This document shows, in pieces, positions 16,140 through 24,903 of a DNA stretch of 64,000 nt; position 1 is the stretch's first letter; each line of letters begins with the position of its first letter. Made by a program: the position numbers and the translations under genes. The notes beneath the pieces were generated by a model that was given only the letters and a program-made list of their open reading frames with translations, was not told the origin of the DNA and ran no database searches. Source of the DNA: Paenibacillus sp. PCH8 (lineage in GTDB: Bacteria > Bacillota > Bacilli > Paenibacillales > Paenibacillaceae); the NCBI RefSeq assembly GCF_002968835.1, contig NZ_PKQK01000002.1:310001-374000 (forward strand), given 5' to 3'.

Positions 16140-16210
16140 AGCGGGTGATGGGAATCGAACCCACGCTATTAGCTTGGAAGGCTAAAGTTCTACCATTGAA
16201 CTACACCCGC
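16140..16210 (-). tRNA. tRNA-Gly (UCC)
   Basis: A 71-base tRNA without an encoded CCA. The acceptor arms GCGGGTG and CACCCGC pair, the D-arm is AGTTCAATGGTAGAACT, the anticodon loop is CTTCCAA (anticodon TCC), and the T-arm is GTGGGTTCGATTCCCAT. Its sequence is very close to Bacillus tRNA-Gly(UCC). Its 3' half is duplicated at 14071-14115. Confidence 0.95.
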
Positions 16211-16277
16211 ATAAATGATAATTCAGACAACGTCCTGTTAAGTTCCATCGAAATTTAACAGTGATTTTACAAAAACT

Positions 16278-16306
16278 AATATACCATGATCCTCCATGGC
16301 TTGCAA
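16278..16306 (-). promoter_or_regulatory. Promoter of tRNA-Gly
   Basis: TTGCAA at 16301-16306 and TATATT at 16278-16283, spaced by 17 bases, about 68 bases upstream of the tRNA. Confidence 0.7.
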
Positions 16307-16342
16307 GTCATATTTACCAATTATTTCTTTACACTTCCCTAT

Positions 16343-16374
16343 AAAAAAGCAGGAGCGCTCGCGCGTCCCTGCTG
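16343..16374 (-). terminator. Terminator after the GGDEF/EAL gene
   Basis: On the minus strand AGCAGG pairs with CCTGCT around a GC-rich inner hairpin, followed by six Ts, directly after the stop codon. Confidence 0.8.
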
Positions 16375-16378
16375 CTTT

Positions 16379-18505
16379 CTATCCAGCAGGTTTGTCCACA
16401 TCTCTCAAAAACCGAATCTCAAAATCAGCCGCTTCAATGGGTTTACTGAAAAAATAGCCTTGTGCCTCATGACAATGCTGATTGCGAAGAAACACCATTT
16501 GCTCTTCGTTCTCTACTCCCTCAGCAGTCACCTTCAATTGCAAATGATGTGCCATTGAAGTAATCGTGGATACGATCGCCGCATTATTACTATCCTCCAT
16601 AACCTCATTAACGAAAGAACGATCAATCTTGAGCCGATCAATCGGCAAATCCTTCAGATAATGCAACGAGCTGTATCCCGTTCCAAAATCATCAATACTG
16701 ATGTGCACACCGATTTCTTTGATTTTACGCAACTGCTCGAATGCCCGGTCTTTGTCAAATGTCATACTCTCCGTGATCTCCAGTTCAAGCCATACCGGCT
16801 CAAGTCCCGTCTCCTTGAGAATGTCATTGATATTCTCCAATAGATGGGAATGTCTGAACTGCCTCATGGACAGATTCACCGAAACACACAGTTTGCGATA
16901 ACCGGCTTGCTGCCACAACTTGTTCTGGGCGCACGCCTCACGCAGGACCCATTCGCCAAGCGGCACAATTAGCCCGCTCTCTTCTGCCAAAGGAATGAAC
17001 TCCGCCGGAGATACCAAACCTCTCTGTGGATGCTGCCAGCGTACCAGTGCTTCCATGCCAACAATCAACCCACTTTGCAGATTAACCTGTGGCTGATAGA
17101 CCAGGTAGAATTGACCGCGATCCAAAGCCTTGCGCAGATCGTTCTCCAGTTGCAAACGCTCTTGGGCTTTCATCTGCATCGCATGGACATAACGATTCAA
17201 TTCCATGCCCTGTTCTTTGGCGTTATGCAGAGCCGTATCTGCATTCTGAATAATCTCCTGTGGGGACTCTCCATCATGCGGGAAAATCGCCACGCCGATT
17301 CCAATCGTAAGATGATACTCATTGCCGTCAACCAGAACCGGTTTCTCAAAAAGCTGCAGAATCGATCTGGTTCGCCGTAATGCGATATCTGTTGTACCGA
17401 AGTCTGTCATCGTCAAGGCAAACTCATCTCTCCCCAAGCCGAATACCTCTTCTCCTGGAAGTGAAGAATGTCTCAGTCGTTGACCTACCTGACGCAGAAC
17501 CCGATTGGCTGCCTGCTGTCCTAACGAATCATTAATGGTCTTGAACCGGTTAATATTCAGAACGAGCACACCAACAAGCTGTTCCTGCACCACGGCATCA
17601 TCCATTATGATCTTCAACCGCTGAGATAAGCGACGACGGTTCGGAAGCCCTGTCACATCTTCATGATGAGCAATATAGTTCATCTTGGCTTCAGCGACCT
17701 GCTGTTGCAGGAAAGGCGTATCCACCACGGACGTGTACAACCCTTTTTGAATAAAATAATAGGCTATGCAGTTAATCAGCAATCCTAACAACAGATTGAG
17801 ATCGTTCACCCCTGTAGCAGATATAAAATAACATTGGCCATAGAAGAAACATAGAATTCCACACAGAATAGATGGCAAGTCGCCATCTTTGGTTTTTCTC
17901 CACTGCACAAACAAAATAACTGCGGTAATGCCATACAGCAATCCGATCATAAAATGAACCCGGGTGAAGATGAAGCCGAGTACCTCACCCTCAAGCATAT
18001 TAGGCATCATGTTCCAATCCTGAATAGATATTGCATACAGAACAACAAAGGTACCCAAGGTCCCACTAAACAGCAAGAATTTGCGTGGTAATACAATTTC
18101 TTTATCATTTATGGTATATACGAGCAGTAAACCCACTGAACATACCAAAGATGCCATCGTTGACATGATCAAGGAGAACTCGGATTCCATCATCGCTCCG
18201 TTTGGAATCTCTTCTGCAAATGAAACGATATGAACCAGTTCAAACAGACCAATCAACAAAAAGAGTGTTGTTAATAACATCCTGCGAAGGGTTAGTTTCT
18301 GTGTACGAAACAACCAGCTTTGATTATAAATGCCGATACACGCAGCAACCGCCGCGAATCCAGCCAAGAGTGTCAAAACCGGGTAACCTGATATATTCAG
18401 ATCAGAGCTTGAAGAAGAACGATACCATTGACTTGCGAGGAAACACAATAAGCCGCATACAGCGACCCAACCTATTTTTCTCTGATCTTGCAGATTAACC
18501 TTCAT
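16379..18505 (-). CDS. Membrane GGDEF-EAL protein, probable c-di-GMP phosphodiesterase
   Basis: 708 residues. The N-terminal ~270 residues hold about eight hydrophobic segments (a membrane sensor). A GGDEF domain follows, whose signature reads GLGRDEF, so the second glycine is replaced by Arg. The EAL domain is complete: EALVRWQHP, ELEITES, DDFGTGYSS, LKIDRSFV and TAEGVEN supply the metal and catalytic residues. The protein should therefore degrade c-di-GMP, with the GGDEF part possibly only binding GTP. The start is ATG 18503-18505 behind AAGGAA; a TTG at 18548-18550 would add 15 residues without a good ribosome site. Monocistronic. Confidence 0.92.
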   Translation of the reverse strand: MKVNLQDQRKIGWVAVCGLLCFLASQWYRSSSSSDLNISGYPVLTLLAGFAAVAACIGIYNQSWLFRTQKLTLRRMLLTTLFLLIGLFELVHIVSFAEEIPNGAMMESEFSLIMSTMASLVCSVGLLLVYTINDKEIVLPRKFLLFSGTLGTFVVLYAISIQDWNMMPNMLEGEVLGFIFTRVHFMIGLLYGITAVILFVQWRKTKDGDLPSILCGILCFFYGQCYFISATGVNDLNLLLGLLINCIAYYFIQKGLYTSVVDTPFLQQQVAEAKMNYIAHHEDVTGLPNRRRLSQRLKIIMDDAVVQEQLVGVLVLNINRFKTINDSLGQQAANRVLRQVGQRLRHSSLPGEEVFGLGRDEFALTMTDFGTTDIALRRTRSILQLFEKPVLVDGNEYHLTIGIGVAIFPHDGESPQEIIQNADTALHNAKEQGMELNRYVHAMQMKAQERLQLENDLRKALDRGQFYLVYQPQVNLQSGLIVGMEALVRWQHPQRGLVSPAEFIPLAEESGLIVPLGEWVLREACAQNKLWQQAGYRKLCVSVNLSMRQFRHSHLLENINDILKETGLEPVWLELEITESMTFDKDRAFEQLRKIKEIGVHISIDDFGTGYSSLHYLKDLPIDRLKIDRSFVNEVMEDSNNAAIVSTITSMAHHLQLKVTAEGVENEEQMVFLRNQHCHEAQGYFFSKPIEAADFEIRFLRDVDKPAG

Positions 18506-18727
18506 GCCGTGTTTTCCTTCCCGGGACCTATCCTGAAATACATTAACCAAACTTACTAATCACGCTACACAATTCGACAAAATAATTATCTACCAACGTT
18601 CAATTCACATGCCTGCACATGCTATCTGGTACATAATAACATTTAATTCCGTATACGTGAACTAAAAAATAGTTACTCCTAGGAATATTTATTCATAAAT
18701 ATAAAGACAAACAAGGCATTAAGAACT

Positions 18728-18763
18728 AAAAAAACATGGATCTCCAGTTAGAGTCCATGTTTT
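18728..18763 (-). terminator. Terminator after the metallolyase gene
   Basis: AAACATGGA and TCCATGTTT form the stem on the minus strand, followed by seven Ts. Confidence 0.85.
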
Positions 18764-18792
18764 CGTAGTTTGCAACTGTATTTCAGACTATT

Positions 18793-19749
18793 TTATTTGT
18801 CGAAATTCACTTCTGGTGTTGTTAGTTTATCATAGAAATCAACAACTTTATCTTTGTCTTCCGAGGAACGAAGTGCCATCGCCGAACGCGGATGCTCGTC
18901 CAACGTACCTGTGATCATATATGGCAGAATGTAGCCCCATTCTTCTTTTTCTCTGAGCGGAACCATCAACTGTTCCAACACGCCAAGTACTGGACGCAGA
19001 TTGTATTTCGTACCTTTCAGATGAGCTACAAGCAATTCTGTTGGGCAGTTACCTGCCGCACGTCCCATACCATACACAGAAGCATCAAGGAGTTCAACAC
19101 CAAGTTCCGCCGCTACCAATGTGTTAGAGAACGCCAGCTGCATGTTATTATGTGTGTGAACGCCCAGACGTTTGTTAGGCAAGTGGGTCTTAAACTTCTC
19201 TACCAGGTATTTCACATCATTATGATCCAGGCTACCGTAGGAATCTACAATGTAGACTACATCCACTGAGCTTTCATTGATCAATTCAAAAGCTTCCAGT
19301 AATTCATTCTCCATAACATTGGAGAGTGCCATGATATTAATTGTCGTTTCATAACCACGATCATGGAACGTTTGAACCAAAGCAAGCGCCTTGTCTACAT
19401 CCTTGCTGTAACAGGCAACCCGGATCAGATCCAGCATACTCTCGCTGCGTGGCAAGATGTCATTCTCGTCCACACGTCCAACGTCAACCAGTGCAGACAA
19501 TTTGGTATTACCTTTTTGAGGAATGACTTTACGCAGAAAATCATCGTTCAGGAAACGCCATGGTCCCGCTTCCTCAGCGCCTTTTAGCAACTTAGGAGAG
19601 TTTTTATATCCAATTTCCATATAATCAACGCCAGCTTCATTCAATCCAGCATATAGCTGTTGAACAAAATCCACGCTAAAGTCCCAATTATTCACCAATC
19701 CGCCATCACGGATCGTACAATCTACAATTTTACAATGATTCGTTTTCAT
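18793..19749 (-). CDS. DRE-TIM metallolyase family aldolase, substrate unknown
   Basis: 318 residues, a TIM-barrel of the HMG-CoA-lyase / 4-hydroxy-2-oxovalerate-aldolase superfamily. The metal-binding start motif is DCTIRDGG (family DxTxRDG), the helix EAGVDYMEIGYK follows, and the two metal histidines are in GVHTHNNM. GMGRAAGNCPTELLVA matches the G-x-G-x-x-x-GN region. The C-terminal part is short, with no regulatory (leuA-type) or acyl-CoA domain, so it is not LeuA. It would catalyse a metal-dependent C-C bond cleavage or formation; the substrate cannot be read. Ribosome site AAGGAG; single-gene unit with its own terminator. Confidence 0.85.
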   Translation of the reverse strand: MKTNHCKIVDCTIRDGGLVNNWDFSVDFVQQLYAGLNEAGVDYMEIGYKNSPKLLKGAEEAGPWRFLNDDFLRKVIPQKGNTKLSALVDVGRVDENDILPRSESMLDLIRVACYSKDVDKALALVQTFHDRGYETTINIMALSNVMENELLEAFELINESSVDVVYIVDSYGSLDHNDVKYLVEKFKTHLPNKRLGVHTHNNMQLAFSNTLVAAELGVELLDASVYGMGRAAGNCPTELLVAHLKGTKYNLRPVLGVLEQLMVPLREKEEWGYILPYMITGTLDEHPRSAMALRSSEDKDKVVDFYDKLTTPEVNFDK

Positions 19750-19832
19750 TAATGTCTGCTCCTTTTCTGACCAACTTGTGTATTCCTCTCATGATACTTG
19801 AACGTGACAAGAAAAGTAAAGGGATTCTGGGC

Positions 19833-21146
19833 TTATTTACTTCGATAAGATTTCCAAATCCGGTCAATCTCAACCATATCCGGTTCATTCGGGACTTTCT
19901 TGCCATATCGCACAACATTGTACACATCAGGCAGTCTTACAGACAACTCTTCTTCATCTTGCTTCGGACTGTGCTGAACAATCGTCTTAGCAGCCTCCAG
20001 CGGAGTGTGCGCCCCCTGTATTTCCGCTCCTCGGTGGGCAGCCTTGTCGATCCAAGTCCGATAGTAATATCTAACACGTTCAGCATCCTGTACAGGCGGT
20101 CCTTCTTTCTTCCGAAACCAAGGCTTCCGGACTTTGGTCGGTACCTCAAGCGTCTCGCTGATATCCATGTACTCCGTCCGTGGTTCTGACTTCTTTTCAC
20201 CTGGTTGCAGCATTCCTTTGAATTGATCCATAAGTCTGTTCATCACCTTTTGACCCAACCTTAGTAATAACCAGAGGATCACTACTGCTACAGCACCCAT
20301 AACAACCCATCCGAGAATATTCCAGATGATGGAAGGCTCCGATGGCGGTTCCTTCATTTCATCAGGCATTACCATTGGTTCATTGGGCATTGTAGGTGAA
20401 AGGGGTGGCTCCTGATTGGGACCTGTACCAAACAACCCCCTGATCCATGCAAGCAAACGATCACGTAAAGGACCCAACCAGGCAGCAAGGCTTGGAAAGG
20501 CACCGATCCCTGCGATCAAAATAAGCATCCACATCAATCGTTGATGATTCGCCCGTGCAAAGTCCCGCAGTACGACCCTTCGTTTGCCATCATTCAATAT
20601 TGCCCGGTCCAGCTGTACACTGTATTGACCAACGATCCAGGCGACAAAACTGATAACTCCCGCAATATATACAGGCCCGGCATAAGATAGCAAAGATTGC
20701 ATAAATTCAATTTGGCGGGTAGCCATACTGAGCAGGATCGCGCTGATGACCCCAAAAATCTGCAAGCGCCATAGCATAACGGAACGAAAGATGGGTTGGA
20801 AGGTCACACCCACGTAAGCTGATATTACTCCCCATACACTTATCGTAAGTATATCTGGCAACGGGAGAATGAAACCTATTTTGATAACCATCCCGAAGAT
20901 GACACCCACAACAACTGCTGTCACACCTCGAATAAATACGCTCTTATCACCAAACCCAGGAATCTTATGCTGAATCCATTGACCCAACCAACCTACTACA
21001 ATAAATTGGATGAGCAGCGTATAGGGTACATGTTGCATCGCGTAGAGCGAAGTAAGAGCCAGCAATGGAAAAAGATACACTCCAATTAGTGGTATCGTCA
21101 GCATGGATATCGACCATTTGAACTTTGCAGTATTCTTTTCACTCAT
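19833..21146 (-). CDS. Membrane protein with C-terminal DUF4129
   Basis: 437 residues. About six hydrophobic segments fill residues 10-215, then a Pro/Glu/Met-rich external stretch (about 240-275), one further membrane helix (WNILGWVVMGAVAVVILWLLL) and a cytosolic C-terminal region. The last ~80 residues (RVRYYYRTWIDKAA, then HTPLEAAKTI) match DUF4129, usually found at the end of TgpA-type transglutaminases. The catalytic Cys/His/Asp transglutaminase core is not visible here. It is the last gene of a MoxR-DUF58-DUF4129 operon, and its ATG overlaps the DUF58 stop by four bases. Probably an envelope maturation or stress complex. Confidence 0.8.
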   Translation of the reverse strand: MSEKNTAKFKWSISMLTIPLIGVYLFPLLALTSLYAMQHVPYTLLIQFIVVGWLGQWIQHKIPGFGDKSVFIRGVTAVVVGVIFGMVIKIGFILPLPDILTISVWGVISAYVGVTFQPIFRSVMLWRLQIFGVISAILLSMATRQIEFMQSLLSYAGPVYIAGVISFVAWIVGQYSVQLDRAILNDGKRRVVLRDFARANHQRLMWMLILIAGIGAFPSLAAWLGPLRDRLLAWIRGLFGTGPNQEPPLSPTMPNEPMVMPDEMKEPPSEPSIIWNILGWVVMGAVAVVILWLLLRLGQKVMNRLMDQFKGMLQPGEKKSEPRTEYMDISETLEVPTKVRKPWFRKKEGPPVQDAERVRYYYRTWIDKAAHRGAEIQGAHTPLEAAKTIVQHSPKQDEEELSVRLPDVYNVVRYGKKVPNEPDMVEIDRIWKSYRSK

Positions 21147-22258
21147 GCACCCACCGCCTTAGAATCACTATTCACACGCTCTACCGGGAGAATGGTCACA
21201 CGGTGTCCTTGCTCATGCAAACGCGCGATTTCATGCTCCATGGCCGCCGACACATAGGACGTAATCAAAAGATAGCTGCGAACTTGCTGCGCTTCTTCGT
21301 TACGACTCACTTCATCACTCAGGAATTGCTCCATGGGCACCATGCATTTTAACTCGGTCTCCGCCATCGCCTCCAATAACATCTCCAGATGCGGACTGCC
21401 GTAATCCGGCTCCATTCGAAGTGGATCACGACCTCCACCCACATGATAACCATTATGGGCGAAACCTGCCGGTAACCCTCTACCGATAGCATCCACTGCG
21501 GCCGTGGCGGCGTAACGGAGTGCGCGTTCAATCGTTTCGGGCCGTGTAACTACACTCCACATATCTGCGGATTCCTGGATATTGACCACAATCAAGGATT
21601 GTGGGTCTGCTGTCCAGCCCTGCTTATAAACTTGTAATTCACCTGTACGAGCACTGGCCTTCCAGTGAATACGATTCATAGGGTCACCTGCACCATACGG
21701 CCGAACGCCAAGAATCAGGAAAGGGTCTTCGACGATCCATCGGGATACCTCCACTTCCCCCTGCCATACTTGGTAGATGGCTGGCATATCCTCTGTATTC
21801 ACTAATGAGGGATACACAATCATGGACATCTGTAGAGGGATTGGCATGGTGGATCGCCACACACCAAAGAGATCGCCGCCTGTCATGGTTGCTGTATTCA
21901 GTGTATAGACTCCACGCTGGGTACATATAAACGGATGCTTGCGCGTAATACGAGTAAACGGTTTCAATGTGAAAATGCTCTTATGATTCTGATAGATCTC
22001 CCCTTGGCTAATATCCATACCCAAACCGGAACGAAATACAAACGACACAGGCATCATCGCTTCAAGTCTGAGCCAGGGAACAGAGACTCGTTTTTCATTC
22101 GATATCGTCTCCAACATCTCAATTTCATCCCCAGCGTGACAACGCAGTTTGCTAAACTGCCTGTTGTAATTGAGCTTTCGCAGTGCAGGTCGTCCGAACC
22201 ATACACCGTGTATGCCAACGACAATGATTCCAACAAAGACAAGCCATAATAATGCCAT
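21143..22258 (-). CDS. DUF58 domain protein, MoxR partner
   Basis: 371 residues. An N-terminal membrane helix (residues 3-22) is followed by a beta-rich domain and the DUF58 region with VRPYGAGDPMNRIHWKASAR, the conserved core (G-D-x-x-R-x-I-x-W-K-x-x-A) at about residues 190-210. DUF58 proteins have a von Willebrand A-like fold and are always found beside MoxR AAA+ ATPases. It starts 4 bases after moxR and overlaps the DUF4129 gene, so the three are translated together. The exact target is unknown. Confidence 0.87.
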   Translation of the reverse strand: MALLWLVFVGIIVVGIHGVWFGRPALRKLNYNRQFSKLRCHAGDEIEMLETISNEKRVSVPWLRLEAMMPVSFVFRSGLGMDISQGEIYQNHKSIFTLKPFTRITRKHPFICTQRGVYTLNTATMTGGDLFGVWRSTMPIPLQMSMIVYPSLVNTEDMPAIYQVWQGEVEVSRWIVEDPFLILGVRPYGAGDPMNRIHWKASARTGELQVYKQGWTADPQSLIVVNIQESADMWSVVTRPETIERALRYAATAAVDAIGRGLPAGFAHNGYHVGGGRDPLRMEPDYGSPHLEMLLEAMAETELKCMVPMEQFLSDEVSRNEEAQQVRSYLLITSYVSAAMEHEIARLHEQGHRVTILPVERVNSDSKAVGA

Positions 22259-22262
22259 AAGA

Positions 22263-23228
22263 CTAGCGCCCGCCTGTGACGAGATTCTCCGTTGGCACTT
22301 CCGTCTGGTTCAGAAGCTCCTGAATGATGCGCTCCGCCAAACCTTCTTGTTGTCTTACCCGGTTACGGAATACAAGACGATGGGCAAGCACAGGTTCTGC
22401 CAGAATTTTAATATCATCCGGCAGAACAAAATCTCTGCCATGCAGTGAAGCCCAGGCCTGACTTGCCTTGAGCAACGCCTGAGCCCCTCGTGGGCTTACG
22501 CCAAGCGATAGCTCCGGATGTTGCCTTGTTGCTTCGGTTAACTGAATGATATATCGTAGCAGATCTTCGTTGATTTGCACTGTTTTATACGTATCCTGTG
22601 CCTTTAGCAGTTCCTCACGGCTGATCATTGCTGACAGATCGTTAACAGAGCGGCTGGCTACCGTACGTCTCAAAATCTCAACACTCTCTTCACTACTCGG
22701 ATACCCCATGCGAATTTTCATCATAAAGCGATCCATCTGTGCCTCAGGTAGCGGAAAAGTTCCTTGATTATCTACGGGGTTCTGGGTCGCTATGACGATA
22801 AATGGCCGTTCCAGCTGTCTTGTTGAGCCGTCGATACTAATCTGGCGCTCTTCCATGCACTCCAGCAAACTGGACTGGGTACGCGGTGTAGCCCGGTTAA
22901 TCTCATCGGCCAGAACAAGATTGGCGAACAAGGGTCCCGGTCTGAATTCAAAATCCCCTTCTTTTTGATTGAAGAAATGAATACCAGTCAAATCAGATGG
23001 CAGCAAGTCCGGTGTAAACTGTATACGCTGGAAGGTGCAGTCCAATGAAGAGGCGACCGATTTGGCAAGCATCGTTTTCCCTGTACCCGGCACATCCTCC
23101 AGCAGCACATGTCCTGACGCTATGATCGCTGTCATGATCAGCTCTATGGCATGCTCTTTTCCCACAATCACTTTTCCCACGTGATCCATCAATTGTTGGT
23201 TCATTCGTTCCATCCCTTGGATATCCAT
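22263..23228 (-). CDS. MoxR-family AAA+ ATPase
   Basis: 321 residues. Walker A GTGKTMLAKS lies near residue 45, followed by the LPSDLTG insert, Walker B LVLADEINRATPRTQ, sensor 1 IATQNP, the DRFMMKI arginine-finger region, and a C-terminal lid with SLGVSPRGAQAL. This is a typical MoxR chaperone-like ATPase, which remodels partners such as DUF58 proteins. First gene of the operon with the DUF58 and DUF4129 genes downstream. ATG with a GGAAGG site. Confidence 0.93.
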   Translation of the reverse strand: MDIQGMERMNQQLMDHVGKVIVGKEHAIELIMTAIIASGHVLLEDVPGTGKTMLAKSVASSLDCTFQRIQFTPDLLPSDLTGIHFFNQKEGDFEFRPGPLFANLVLADEINRATPRTQSSLLECMEERQISIDGSTRQLERPFIVIATQNPVDNQGTFPLPEAQMDRFMMKIRMGYPSSEESVEILRRTVASRSVNDLSAMISREELLKAQDTYKTVQINEDLLRYIIQLTEATRQHPELSLGVSPRGAQALLKASQAWASLHGRDFVLPDDIKILAEPVLAHRLVFRNRVRQQEGLAERIIQELLNQTEVPTENLVTGGR

Positions 23229-23301
23229 TGTATTCCCATCCTTCCGTTAGCTGAACTTATGTATTCGCATTCATTTTAACTATAACCCTAATTGCCCTAA
23301 T

Positions 23302-23337
23302 AAAAAACAAAAGGAATCGGCCTACACGCCGATTCCT
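23302..23337 (-). terminator. Terminator after the histidine kinase
   Basis: AGGAATCGGC and GCCGATTCCT form a perfect 10-base stem. On the minus strand it is followed by TTTTGTTTTTT. Confidence 0.85.
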
Positions 23338-23356
23338 CTTCTCGCCACTCCTGTCG

Positions 23357-24460
23357 TTACACCAAGGGAAGCATAATCATAAATCGCGTGCCTTCACCCT
23401 TTTTGCTATCCACCGAGATGGTACCTCCATGGTTCTTGATGATCCGGTAACTCACCGAAAGTCCTAGCCCCGTTCCACTCTCCTTTGTCGTGAAGAATGG
23501 ATCAAATAGACGCACAAGCGTGTTATGGTCCATACCGTAACCGTTATCGGCGATGGAGATCTGCACAAACTTATTTTCCGTAGTGGTAGATATTCGAATC
23601 AGACCCGTATGTTCTTCACCGACTTCTTCAATCGCATCCATTGCGTTTTTCACCATATTCAAAATAACCTGCTTAATCTGTTTGACATCGATGGACACGT
23701 TCAGTGGGGCATCCCCTTCATCCAGCGTAATCTCGCACCCCTTCATCAAACCTTCGCTTTCTGTCAGCAAGACCACCTCTTTGAGCAAAGAGTCGACAGA
23801 TATCACGGTCTTCTGAGGAGCTGACGGTTTCGAAGAATTCAAAAATTCATAGATGATGTCATTCGCTCGATCAATCTCCGTCAGAATGATTCGAGCATAC
23901 TCATCTTTACCAAGCTGTAGCAAATGGGGCCGAAGCAACTGGATGAACCCGCGGATTGCGGTTAATGGATTACGGATCTCATGAGCAATAGATGCTGAAA
24001 TCCGCCCCAGCATCGCGAGTTTGTCATTTTGATAAGCGGTCTGTTCAATCTGTTTATAATCCGATACATCCTTGACACTGAACAAGAAGTCACCATCCAT
24101 CTGATCACCATACGTCACCGTAATCAGCCAATGCCTTCCGTATTCATCAATCAACTCATGATAGCGCTTACGGTGAAAAATGGTTTCCCGATAGATACGT
24201 AAAATCTTCTTTTTCTTGAATCGGCTCATCTGTGGATGATGCAGCATTTGCATCAGGGTGCAGCCGCTCAACAGACTTCTGGGAAGCTCCAACAATTTTG
24301 CCATCTGAACGTTAATAAACGTCAATACACCGTGACTGTCAAACAACATAATACCGCTATCCAGATGTTCCAGCACGTTCTCATACTTGTTGTTATCCAG
24401 ATGTACAGGCGGAAGTCCATCCGTTGGTTGAGGCACTGTATCCTGAAATTCACTAATCAT
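23357..24460 (-). CDS. Cytosolic PAS-domain sensor histidine kinase, sporulation-kinase-like
   Basis: 367 residues with no membrane segment. A PAS domain (about residues 25-140) is followed by HisKA with the phospho-acceptor in HEIRNPLTAIRGFIQLL (His near residue 158), then HATPase: N-box NMVKNAMDAI, G1 DNGYGMD, F-box FDPFFTTK, G2 GTGLGLSVSY. No response-regulator gene is adjacent. Orphan soluble PAS kinases of this kind in Bacilli often feed the Spo0F/Spo0A phosphorelay; that role is inferred. Its ATG overlaps the stop of a 69-residue upstream gene as ATGA. Confidence 0.9.
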   Translation of the reverse strand: MISEFQDTVPQPTDGLPPVHLDNNKYENVLEHLDSGIMLFDSHGVLTFINVQMAKLLELPRSLLSGCTLMQMLHHPQMSRFKKKKILRIYRETIFHRKRYHELIDEYGRHWLITVTYGDQMDGDFLFSVKDVSDYKQIEQTAYQNDKLAMLGRISASIAHEIRNPLTAIRGFIQLLRPHLLQLGKDEYARIILTEIDRANDIIYEFLNSSKPSAPQKTVISVDSLLKEVVLLTESEGLMKGCEITLDEGDAPLNVSIDVKQIKQVILNMVKNAMDAIEEVGEEHTGLIRISTTTENKFVQISIADNGYGMDHNTLVRLFDPFFTTKESGTGLGLSVSYRIIKNHGGTISVDSKKGEGTRFMIMLPLV

Positions 24461-24666
24461 GTCAGGTTCCTCCTTTTCACGTAAATGATAAACTTGCCAT
24501 CGGACATCATATCATCACAGAAACAGGAAGGGCCGATTTTATTATTCATTACCGGTGCCCTTTCGTTGGGGGCTGAGCCGAAAATATGGATGGCATGTCC
24601 GGAACCCAGCTGGTCTATTCCCGGTAACCAACAGTTGATCCGGAAAATCATATACGTTTGTTCCAT
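24457..24666 (-). CDS. 69-residue unknown protein translationally coupled to the kinase
   Basis: The ATG at 24664-24666 has an AGGAG site 9 bases upstream. The TGA at 24457-24459 overlaps the ATG of the histidine kinase as ATGA. The product begins MEQTYMIFRINCW and contains two further cysteines in PSCFCDD. There is no signal peptide or membrane helix. A good promoter (24731-24760) lies upstream of this gene rather than of the kinase. The coupling suggests a partner or modulator of the kinase, but no family is recognised. Confidence 0.55.
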   Translation of the reverse strand: MEQTYMIFRINCWLPGIDQLGSGHAIHIFGSAPNERAPVMNNKIGPSCFCDDMMSDGKFIIYVKRRNLT

Positions 24667-24730
24667 TCCGACATTCTCCTATTCCCAAACACGAACACTT
24701 TTTGCTCCGCCTCTTTGCAAGTCTGTTTTT

Positions 24731-24760
24731 ATCATAGACAAGTTTATAGAAGAGAGTCAA
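24731..24760 (-). promoter_or_regulatory. Promoter of the 69-residue gene and histidine kinase
   Basis: TTGACT at 24755-24760 and TATGAT at 24731-24736, 18 bases apart. Confidence 0.7.
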
Positions 24761-24821
24761 TCGGAGAAAGTGTCGAATGGAAATTTTTTTAAGAAAAACC
24801 TCGAATTAGTTCCAGAATAAA

Positions 24822-24870
24822 AACACAAAAACGAAGCCTTTTCACCCAACGGGCAAATCAGCTTCGTTTG
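24822..24870 (-). terminator. Terminator after the zinc-ribbon-like gene
   Basis: On the minus strand AAACGAAGC and GCTTCGTTT form the stem, with a 20-base loop containing a small inner pairing, followed by T-rich sequence. Confidence 0.7.
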
Positions 24871-24903
24871 TATCATCTGTGCCTGTGCAATGTCCGAGAT
24901 CAT

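Larger units (their letters stand above)
14071..16176. mobile_element. Decayed integrative element in tRNA-Gly, about 2.1 kb
   Basis: The two direct copies of the tRNA-Gly 3' end mark the borders. Between them are a C-terminal fragment of a tyrosine recombinase next to the intact tRNA, a truncated phage-type holin, one small unknown gene and one small secreted protein. The region is visibly more AT-rich and gene-poor than its surroundings. This is the layout of a prophage or integrative element that has lost nearly all of its genes. The integrase fragment cannot be active on its own. Confidence 0.8.

Noticed and set aside
24485..24820. 111-codon plus-strand frame
   Set aside because: It is antisense to the coupled 69-residue gene and its promoter, and has no ribosome site.
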